Below are positions 1 through 11,600 of a stretch of 64,000 bases of DNA, piece by piece. The stretch's first letter is position 1; the number at the start of each line of letters is the position of its first letter. This DNA comes from Aphrophora alni (taxonomy: Eukaryota > Arthropoda > Insecta > Hemiptera > Aphrophoridae): positions 101,597,762 to 101,661,761 of the forward strand of contig OY740769.1 of NCBI GenBank assembly GCA_963513935.1, given 5' to 3'. The notes under the pieces were generated by a model. That model had not been told where the DNA came from. It did no database searches and was given only the letters and a program-made list of their open reading frames with translations. The translations under genes and the position numbers were made by a program.

Positions 1-2438
1 ATCAACTCATTGACATTCTTTCAGTCAATTTACTGTAACCTACATTATTCAGTTTAAATACTTCTACAGAGGATTAAATGACAAATATGACAAAGCCCGT
101 CATTTGTTCCATTGTAACTTTTCATTGTTAAATAACTACTTTCTTGTAGAATTGGTGTTTAATAATTTTTGTTGTTATTAGCTTTCTGAGAATAACTTAT
201 CATTTAATTTCAAGAAAATCAGTCTGATAGTTAAAAAAAGCAAGTCGGAGTTATAGGCTAGAATTATAAATGTGAGAATTATATTATCAGGGCAAAGTTA
301 ACAAGTTATTAGGTTGCTATGATGCTATGGCTATTGACAGAAACATTTTATTGGGAATAACATTTGCTAAAAGTTATGTTCTGGTATTTTTGTTTATAGT
401 ATGAAATCATTTGAAAGGCTTAGCACTACCATCTAATTTACCCACATCTGACTGTATGAAGTCTTGTGTGGGGATTATTCAAAATGTGCAAAAAACTATT
501 TAAAATGTAAACAAATTCTATGAGCCTTTTACATGGTAAAAAACAATTAATTGTACTCTTGTAAAGATGCTTTCAGATACTGAGGATATTTACACTCCCG
601 ATAATATTGATATCTTTCAAAATTTTATTTATAAAATAATCCAATATTAAATAGAGATATGCATAATAAAACTACAATATCAGACATCAAAGCTACCTAT
701 ACAACGTATGCAATATTGATTTGATAAATCTATATAATTTCCTTCTCAGTTGGGTGTTACATTTATAAACAAATTTCCAATAAATAATAAAAATATTTAA
801 GGCCAGAAATCATTTAAGAGAAATCTTTGACGAGTTGTGGTATCTAATTATTTTTATCAATAAGTGATTTCCTCAGTCAAATTTGGTGAATCCAAATCTG
901 TTGTCTGAACGCTATTTGGGGTGGTTGCTCAATTTAGGTATAATTCTTCCTTGTTCAGCTATTAAATTTTATATTATTACTTATCCAGTATATGAAGTTT
1001 GGTAATCGTCAACAATTTTTACCTTTGTTTTTTGACTGATCTTCATGTTTCATGACCTTGGGAAACTGAAAAAGTAATTTTCGATATGCCATCCATCTGT
1101 CGTGGTTTTTATTGTTGTCTGTATGTGGGATAGCGGTCAGGAAAATTAACATGGAATTTGGCTTCGAGGACCAAGCACACATTTCATGTGTTATTCAAGT
1201 TATAACATACTAAATTAGGAGGTAAAAATTGTTAGATTTTAATTCTGCATGTACCAACCCCAACCTCTCTAAGTTGACAAATAGTGAAGTTGTTGTCAAA
1301 CATGTAATTTAGAACATTAACCTCTCAAGAAAATGTAATATTCGAGATTAGGCAGGGCTGAGTCACTGACGCATACCATCGAAAATACTGGCTCCATCAT
1401 ATATTTAAAGCTTCTAGGCCCACCAGGGATGAGAACTGACACGAGCGAAGTTAATGGAGACTCTTTAATATATACACTTCGATGAAGCCTGTTAGGAGGC
1501 CCTGCTAACGTCAACAAAATAGTTAATACACAATTCCGTGGTCAAAGAATTTTTAATTCAATCGCACAGTCCACTTTTTCCTAATTACTATAATATAATT
1601 CTATAGTGAATAATAATAAAGTAGTTATTCAATGTAGAAAGATATAATAGATTTCTATAGATTATTGTGTGTAAAATATATTTTTATTTTAGTTTCCTTT
1701 TGATTAATATCTAGATCCATTGTAAAGATTGTAACTCATTCACAATGAAACATATCTTTCTCATCTACAAAACTATGTCAGGAGGAGCTGAACATGAACA
1801 ATTTAAAATACAAATATTTGTATCCAATTAGAAATATACCGTATATCATATGGTGAACCACAAGATTCTGTATTGGATCCATTGTTTTACTTAAATATTC
1901 ATGATCTTTCACAGGAAACAAATTTGAAATTAATATTATTAACTTCAGATGATAGTATTACAGTTTTTAAACAAAATTGTATTAAATATTTTTCCTATAG
2001 CTGAAACCTTAAAACAAATAAATAGATTTGGTTTGAGGAAAATAGGTGTTTTTAAACATTGATATAACTGAAATACAATAAACCTCTGTTAAATTGGACC
2101 CTTAACAATCCGGACATCCCTTGTTCAATAATAATAATTGGATCAAATAAATACTGTGTTAATAATTTATAGTCAAACTTAGTATAGAAATGTATATTAT
2201 ATTTAAATACACTACTGTATAGTAAAATATAAAAACTGACTACAGAGTAAATAAATACAGAAACAACATCATAACTAATAATTAGCCTAATTTTTATTTT
2301 AAACCCATTTAAATATTCGCTTAATCTGTGTCTGAAAGGCTTTTTTTTATCATACAGTTTAAAAAATAATAAATTTACGATAATAATTTTATAAATTTAA
2401 AACTGTTATATAATGGCTCTGTTATTTTGTGTGTGTAG
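1..2438. other. Intron or upstream region of the FAM120-like gene, nothing convincing
   Basis: AT-rich sequence with no recognisable exon, although the first identified exon starts in mid-codon and so requires one further left. A 66-codon open frame on the - strand at 1317-1517 has no recognised relative. At 2075-2110 the words aacctctgttaa and ttggac resemble a pogo/Tigger terminal repeat, but no partner end was found. Confidence 0.4.
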
Positions 2439-2605
2439 CTCATCATCCAGGATTGTTAACCTTGTGGACAAATACAACGGAACAAGTCATTGACATGAAA
2501 TGGAAACTATTAGTTAATTCAATATCTACAAAGCTTCAAGTAGAAAAAATAAAGTGTTTACCAGAACATCTCACTTTACCCACTTTAATATTGTGCTACT
2601 TAACA
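2439..2605 (+). CDS. FAM120-like gene, first recognised exon
   Basis: Acceptor TTTGTGTGTGTAG at 2426-2438 and donor GTAAGT at 2606. The exon starts with the last two bases of a codon, so a further upstream exon must exist. The readable peptide includes [20 protein letters not shown] and [16 protein letters not shown], an alpha-helical hydrophobic stretch of the kind found ahead of the conserved FAM120 C-terminal block. The assignment depends on in-frame joining to the next exon. Confidence 0.6.
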
Positions 2606-5600
2606 GTAAGTATTTATTATATTTGACACAAATGAAGAATACAATATTCGGTTTTAAAATCGTTAAAATTATTGCTGAACATTTTTTTGTTTTTCTCATT
2701 GAATTTCATAATGTACCTCTGTTTTGAAATGCAATTTAGAAGCTTTAGAACTAAAGAACAAAATTTTCAATTGATGTAGCCATTTTTCAAGTTTAATTTA
2801 ATTTTCAGTTTGATATAAACTAGTAGAAAAGTCGTGTTCAGTTTTAAAAAAAAAGGAAATGTTAATATTTCATATGATCATCAAAAGAAGGAATACAAAG
2901 CACAGAACTGTGAGCTATGGAATTAAGGTAATTTATTTAATTAAACCATTCCAGTTAGGAAACATAATCATTATATTTAAACAAATATTGAAGTGATGCA
3001 GACATACAGAGCAGTGTGTATATTGTGTTTGTTAATACATCCATTTTATGTAAATAACTTCTTCTTCCTTCTTGGAGCATGTATTGGCATCTGGTAATGC
3101 TAATCACATGGTGTCTCGTAAATGCATTTAACTAACCTCCAAAACTCAGTATCACAGAACTTGCTGGAGTGTACGAGACTTAGTTTCAGTTTCTTACTGG
3201 CAGCAATCATTCTTGCACAATGAAAGAGTATGGTGGAGTGTCTCAGCAAGTCCAAAACTAAAAGACAGGACTGGTTGACTATAAATCCAGTTCTTGCTAT
3301 TGATCCAAAAGTTGAAATAGAATGAGGTTTGTCTTTATACATACTCTTATCATTTGGAGACTTTTAAAAGATTTTAGAGGTGACATCTGTTATTCCAACA
3401 TTCTCTTTCCATTAGAGCTAGATCATACAGTGTCACTTAAAGATAAATTTTATAATTAGATGAATGAGGACTACATTTTCCAATTTTTGTGAGTTATGGT
3501 GTATTCTTAACATTTTTTAATTTGGTACTTTTTTGTTGGATTTAGAATTTTCTAAAAACATATCTGCAAAAAAAAATCAGTGGTATCCGGATTTTATAAT
3601 ATTTATGTTTCACAACTGTCATCATCCCTACAAGCCAAAGAGTCGAGACAATTTTCATGCCATTTTCTAGTTAAAATCCTCTTCCTTTGGTAGTTTATAA
3701 AAACTAAAATTTTGAATTTGAATTATAAAAGAGTGTTTTTAGGGGATAAGTATGAAATCAATAAACCACAATTTCAGTGGCTAAAGAAATTTTAATATTT
3801 TCTTCTTTATGACAGATATATAATATATGGTTGTTGTTTACTATAAATTATTTTATTCATTTTTATTTTTAACAAATTAATACATAGTTTTTATTTGTCT
3901 AACATTAGTTTAATTAGAAGTTATAAATTTATCATTGTTCAACTGGTTAACACAATCATGTTCATTTTAAAACTGTAATTTTAATACAGTTGCATTAAAA
4001 AATAGAGCTTAAATAGATAATTTTCAATTGCCAACCTTTAATATTTCAGGAGAGCTGAACACGATTTTCTGTTTTCAATAAAATACGAAGTGTGCTCAGT
4101 AAGTACTGATTGAAAATTTTAAAATAATGACTGTCTAATTTTAAACAATTTTATTATTAAAAGGAAGACCATAATCTTGAAATACTTTTTCACCAATAGT
4201 AAAATTTCCAAATACTCTCTTCAAAGAATGATGCCGCCTGTGAAAACAGCCATGTTTGCACAGCTCTTTTGATGTCGTCGTCGTCTTCGTAGTGCTGACT
4301 AACAAGGAACTTTTTCAAATGTAAGAATAAGAGAAAGTCACTTGGTACTAGGTCAAGTTGATGGTCCTTTGTTTCCTGAATTCTTGAGTATGAGTTGCAG
4401 TGTGTGGCCAAGTATTATCGAGAAGGAACACAACATCGCAACTAAGCATGCCTTGCTTTTTGTTTTAGATTTTACAATACAATTTTTGTAAGGTCTCACA
4501 ATAACATGCATTATTTATTATTGTACCTTGTGGCAAGAAATCAACAAGCAAAACACCCTTACTATCCAAAAATTTATTGCTTCCTGTAAAATTGTTTGCT
4601 TGAATTTCTGTTTTTTCAGAGATCAAGTATACCTCAAATCAGTGGATTTTTTTTTAAATTCTGGGCGTAATTTGAGGTTTGTGTGTCTTAAAAAAATCAT
4701 GCCCTTCATCTCTGTATCGTATTCGAAAAATAAGAACAGTACCAAATTAATGGCTTGTGGTTATGGTCCGCAGGAAGGATTTTTGCCACCCAGCATGAGG
4801 ATACTTTAAGCAATGACTACATAAATACTATAAGACACGACATAGGATAGGGAAATAGTCTACGCTTTACGGGTGCTGTTCGTCACAAGTTTGACACACA
4901 GCTATCAGAAAGCGCTAGCAGCAGGTGCTTGACTGTACACATCCCACTTGGTTGAGACTGTACAACTATTGACCTCTCTCTCACAAACCTTCTCACTTAC
5001 TTCCGTCAGCATAGTCAGTGTTGTCAGTTCGTGCGCTGAGATAAGCGATTCTCGACCTTCCCTCGCATCTCTGGTCCCATATGTGGCATCAGTGCGTTTT
5101 CTCTTACCCGCCTGAAACATTGTTTGACCGTAGAGCCACCTAGCGCCAGTCACATCAACTTCAGATTCTCTAGCAGAGCGACAGCTCCACACCCTAGCGG
5201 GTATTGGTCAACTCAAGAATAAGCGTAGAATATTTAACATGGCCATGTCGTGTCTTATAGTATTTATGTAGTCATTGCTTTAAGTAACTAAACGACACAA
5301 TTTCATGCAGTTTTTGAAATTTCTAGAAATTTACAAAAAAAACATAATAAAATCTTAAACTATCTATTGTGACAACATTTTTAGTTTACGACCTGCATGT
5401 TTTCTATTTTTTGTGACATAGTCTTCATTATGATACTGAGTGGCTCTTTTAAAAATAATTTTGTCAGTGAAGATGTCAATGAAGGTATTTCTATTGGTGT
5501 AGAGTAGTGCCTTATTTAGCCAGTTGGTCAGCTACTTTATTTCCCCTTACTCCTATTTGGAATGGGAAGATAATATCCTTCCCAACTTTATATGTGGTCT

Positions 5601-8600
5601 TAATCATATGACCCTTTTTCTTATATTTCTTTATTTTTAGCTGAAGTTGTTTGTGAAAGTTGTTTGTAGGTGAAATATTGCTTGAAAAGTGGTTTTAGAA
5701 TCAATAAGGATAACTATTTTGTTGATGTTTTTATTTGTTATTTAATAATAACTAGTAGGGCCATGGAGATTGCTCTTTTTTCTGCATAAAAGTTTGTTTT
5801 GTTGTGACTGACTAAGATGTAATGTGAAAAGAATGATGAGTGTGCTCTTGCTTCACGTCTTCCTTTGCTGTACCATCTATGTAAACTGCAAGCCATGGGA
5901 TAAGCAGTCTTCTCTTGTGTGGGTAGTAATGTGGTTTAACTCGATCGAAGACAGATCTTCTTTGTAGGTGGAATCAATTGTTCAAGATTAGAGTTTATTT
6001 CTATTTATTCCAAGTAATTTGTAGAATTACAATGTGGTTTCTCTATGTTAGGTTGATTCCTTTGGGTAAGATATTCTTGAGTGAAATTGAGAGGATCTTT
6101 TTGAATATTCGGTTTTAGAATTGATATATGTTTCTTAGTCCAAGATGTTTGTAATATGTGTAGATTTATAAACGTTAAAGCTCTTTGCTGTTTTATTATA
6201 AAATATAATTTGGTGGTACAGTGTAATTACAAAAACACGAAAGCACTTTCAATAATTATTCCATTTACTTTTAAAATAGTATTATCAAAAGTTATTTGTT
6301 AATGATGGATTGTTTATGACATACTCTTAATGTAATAGAAAATAATTAACAATGATCTAATTGAGAAAATGTGTTATAAATAGTGCCAGCTGGTAAAAAG
6401 TTTGGGTGATCAAAGTTTTACAGAACTTTTATTAAAATGAGATTATTTTGACGATACTTAAATTTGTATAGGAAGAAAAAGTATTGAACGACTGGGAATT
6501 AGATGCCATGTTAGCGACTGCTGTAGTTCTTGGTGAATACAACACTAAACGCCTCGCTAAACTACCTTCAGATCCTGTATCAATACGTGCAGTACGTATT
6601 GCATCTCTGTACTTGCGCTCAGCTAGTGGCATGAACTTTCTGTCAGCTGTTTGTGGGTATCCTTTAAACCGGAAATATGTAAGTAAATTGGGGTTGTGTC
6701 TTATTTGAAAACAGTCAGTTATGTCTTTGATCAGTGATATCTTATATTAGTATAGTCTTGTTGACATTGAATATTGTATTGACTAGGAACTTATGTTACT
6801 TCTACTATAATAATTGATATAAATATTTTTGTTTGTTTGTTTTGTATGTGTTTTTTATATTTAGAATAATTTTGTGTATTTATTTATTACTATTGATCCA
6901 CCGTATTGCTCTCAGCTTTACTTATTTAAAGTAACTTATTTTTGTAAATTTTGTTTAGTTTTTCTCACTTGGATTGTTTATATGTAAACAATAAAAAAAA
7001 AGTATTATTACTTGAGTAATATGTTGTTTGTGAAAATGGTAGGGACTAGAGCTCAGGGTAAAAGGCCCATTAAAATATTCTAAGAATAAATATTTAGAAG
7101 ATAATTGTAAACAATCTGAACTAGATACTTGCGTGTTAGACAAGGATAAGTTTGAAATTACATTTACAAGTGTAAAAGAAAGACTCCATGATGAAATGAA
7201 AGAAGCTATTGTTTTGGAAGAGGAACTTAGTGATTAGAATAGAATTTTTTAAAAGTAAAGGTTATATTTAAAATCAGAATTAGACAAGAATAATTCTACA
7301 ATTAAGTTTTTTAAAGCAGACACTATTATACAAAAAAAGTTAGGCTATGAGTGAGTTCATGTTAAACACGCTTCAAAATCTTTAGCAAATCCACAAAAAT
7401 AACGCAAAAATCTACAAAAGTTAAATATTGTTCTCAAATTATTTCTACTAATAAATTTTCTGTGTTATCCAACATGGAAAAAATGGAATACCTACTGATT
7501 GAAATAAACATACACAAGAGTTTCAAATGGTTAAAAAAGTAGACTTATGGAAATCACCTAGACATGTCTTGTAAAACAAGTATAAAGAAATAAAATCTTT
7601 GTTCTGGCGACAGTTATCGAAGAGGTTATAGGAGAACTTTTAACCAAGAAGTATAAAAATGACATAACAGTAACAAATATATTTTAGCCAAATACACAAA
7701 TATCAAATGTTGTTAAAGATGTAAGAAATGTTGTGTAAGAATTTTCTAAGGAGGATTATTTAATTATTTAAGCAAATTATTAAATTTCATACAGTTGTAT
7801 CGAAGCTCAACCAGTTGACAAGAAAAAAAATTAATGGTGTGTTCTATAATTTATCCAAAGCTTTTGATATAGTACAGTTTTAAGTCTTATTAGATCTTTT
7901 TTAAACTACAGCATTCGCTGTAGATGTTTTGAAGTCATATTTTAGTGATAGAGAACAAGCAGTTGAGGTTTAGAAAATGACAACTTCCGTACTAATTAAA
8001 GGTCAAATTTTCATGTAATTAATTATGGCATCCCACAAGGATCAGTTTTGGGACCTCTACTGTTTGTTATTTACATCAACGACCTTCCACAAATTATTAA
8101 TCATGAGAACTGATAATGTATGCTAACGATACAACTCTTTGTAGTACAAGTGATTGTAATTTCCAGTTAGAAAGAGTTATGAATCAAGAAGTTGGCTCCA
8201 TTGCCAAATATTTGTCTATTTTAAGGCTTAATTTTAATTACCAGCAAGACTAAATTAGTAATTTTTGTGGTAGAGGCAGGAAAGACTACTTATTAATGGC
8301 AATACATATTCTGAGGTAGAAGGTGCACAGTATCTTTGAGTCAAAATTGACCGAAGGATGGTAATTAACAGGGCAATATCAAGCATATGTACCCTTACTA
8401 GATTGAATACAATTTGTCACTTACCAACAATGAAATTGGTCTATTATGCCTTTGTGCATCTATTTTTAAGCTATGGAATTGTACTCTAGGGAAATTCTTG
8501 AGAACAGAATATGAAAAGTCCTTTAAAAATCAAGAAATCAATTAGAAACATACTGGAAAAAAATATTTGTGCCACAATGAATTTCAGTTATTAAAAAAAA

Positions 8601-11600
8601 GATACTACCACAGCATGTTTATTTTTTAAAGTATTTTAAACATCGTGATAAATAGAACAAACTTACAAAGTTTTGATCATTATTACTACTTAAAAATACA
8701 GAATAAGGATGATTTTTATTTAGAATTGCATAAGTATAGTTATTTGTTGGATTAATTTCTTATGAAAATGTATTTTTGCTAAACCGTATAATATAAGATA
8801 TAATATGCATATTATACTTCAAACTGTCTTATGTTGAAATTCCCACAAATTACATATTATTTGTCCATTCTTTTACAGAATTTGACACTACATCTGTGAT
8901 TATCTCATTGAAATTGGATGTTTGTAAATTTTTATAAAATAATAGAATCCTTCAGAATGTTGCTAATGATTTCTTGCAACCATTGACAAAACTGAAAATA
9001 TGTAAAATAATTTGAACTGGAAAATGTGCTGAATTAAGTTTAGCAGAAAGGGAATGAATATGTTTTTTGTAGTTTAGGTTCTCATCAATTATCACTCTCA
9101 GAACTTTTGAAGAAATGCATATATACAGTAGACTTGTTGGACACATAGACAAATAATTAAGATTAGAAATAATAATAATTTACTAATAATGATTTAATTT
9201 AATAATGAATAAAAAGACATTGTATTTTGTAAAAATAATTCAGAGTACTTGATCTGAAATATTAAAAATTTATTTATTTTTGTCAAAAGAATACATTGTA
9301 ATACAATTTTTAAAAACAATAGTTTTGTCTTTACAAAATGCAGCTTATTTGTTCTAAACATTTTTTTCATCAGATCAATTTGAAATAATCAAGAGTTTTT
9401 TATGGTAAGTTTAACTTTTTAAAAGCTTTGTGCAATTACTTGGCAGATGTCTTTACACAATATAAAAAGTACTTGATTTATTTAAGGCAGAAACATTAAA
9501 GCCGGTATCAGGTTAAGTTGAGGCAGGATACCTGGAGGGTTAGACCAATTGCTGGGGTGGGCCAGTTAGTAAATCCCATTAGTCATGCTTCGCCAAATAC
9601 TCCACTTAAAAACAAAAATGTAATAAATATGCATTATTTGAGAAAAAACGTGATATTGTATTCATTTATAAACAATTATGTGTTTGTCTTATATTAACCG
9701 GCCGACTTTAAGTGTTGTAATTAACTGTTTTTATTTTCAATAAAACTTAATATAAAACTGTTTATATATTATTTATAGTTTAATGCACACTTTTACTTAG
9801 TAATTCAATTATACATCCAAAGTCATTCAAAATATTTACAGGCTGTATTTATATTCCATTATAATTTAATATTATACATTATCATATGTGTGACAGATTA
9901 ACTTTCTCTCTTCGTTTCGGAGGTCTTTTTATTATTGAATAGTTCGATTTGCAGGCTTGAGACTGCCAGAGGCCGCATTAAAAGAACACAAATGTATATT
10001 TCTCACAAAATACTCAACATCGGTCACAAAACTTTCTGTATATACTTCATAAGTTTATTTTAATGCTTAAAGTGGGCCGATTGACATGAGACAAACACGG
10101 ATTACTTTGTCTAATGATGATGATGGGAATAGTGTAAACTTTTTTACAAATCACAGATTTTTTCAATTTTGGTTTTCAAGTCGGGTATTCGACGAGGTGT
10201 GACTAATGAGCATTAGTCGGCTGCTCGAAACTGGTATTCTACCCCTGACCCCCCAGCCACGTAGGTTTGCCTCAAGTTACCATAAGATGGGCTTTAGTAG
10301 CACTTGAGGATTTTAACAATGGCAGAGCTTGATTGTTGTGTGATTTTAACAATTATGTAATATGGATGGATGTTCGACTCAACATAAACTGTTTATTTTT
10401 TTTTAGTCTTATACAATTAAATATATTAGTATCATAACAATTACCAAATTCAGTGGATGTTGCAAATATATAGGACTTGAGTTGAATGAATATGAGTACG
10501 ACATGTAAATGATTTTTACTTTCCAACTCTTACATGCAAATGTTAAGTATAAATGTTTTAAGACAGTGAAGCAAAGTATTAAAACAATGTGTAATCATTC
10601 TTTATCCTAACAAATAATTAAATTTCACTGTAAACATGTTTGCACATATATTATTTTTCCTAAAGAAATTTATTTGTATTGTTTAGACAACACCTTGCAC
10701 ATATTTTGATGGAAAACTATTTCAAATAAAGTACCAAGCTGCTGAAAATCGCCCGTCCATACTCGAGTTGTGCGATAATAAAGTAAGTATTGAAATAAAC
10801 TGTATAAAAACATTGACTATACTAAAACTATGAAAACTATTTTCTATATATTTTTGGGGTTAAGTTAAGTAACCTTTATAATATCTCCAAATCAGGTGTA
10901 TATAGGTAAACATGTGTTCACGCGAATTAGAAGTGTTCAATAAGTTTGAAGATGGCATTGAGAATTGCATTACTCTACACTCATGGTTTTGGTTATGGCT
11001 GCAATTTTACCAACAAATCTACTTATGGTAGAGAAGAAGGAAATATGTGAGCAACTGAAATCTTTTAAGTGCTCAGAAAATGAGCTACAAAGGGCAAGAT
11101 GAAGAACTTTTGATAAAAGTAAAAACAGAGAAGATGGTAAAGAGTTATTGGGTTAGGGATAAAAGAGGAAGTTTAACATACCAGTTAATCCCCAAGATAA
11201 AACTCTAGGTAATATAAGAATCATAGTGAAGTTAATTATCTTATATACAAGTATTCTTGTACCATGAAATATCAAAGTATATTTAAAGTCCTTAAAGATC
11301 ATAGATGAAGCCTCATGTGATTTTTGTGAGTAGGAACAAGATGACACGAGGCATACATTTTTTAGCTGGGTTTCTGACAGGCAGATATTGAGTAATAGAC
11401 CTTTATATGGAAATTATACTGGAAAATATGATCTTATTACCTAACCTAACCTTACTCAATAACTTACTGTCTTCAAGTATTGTCTGATGTTTGTGAAGGA
11501 AAAGAGTTGTGGTGAAGGAAAGTTGTTTTAACGAGTTTAAACCATTCACACTTGCTGGATAGTGTGAACCACTCATTGCCTTATCATTTCCACATTCCCA

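Noticed and set aside
1317..1517. 66-codon - strand frame with moderately gene-like composition
   Set aside because: No splice context or family recognised; could be chance or an old element.
2075..2115. Possible Tigger-type terminal repeat (aacctctgttaa...ttggac)
   Set aside because: No second inverted end or TA boundaries found.
3100..3342. 80-codon - strand frame
   Set aside because: Composition looks protein-like, but no family or ends were recognised; it lies antisense within a FAM120-like intron.
4905..5192. 95-codon - strand frame inside the MITE
   Set aside because: It is disrupted in the second copy (46424-46618) by deletions and has no recognised relative.
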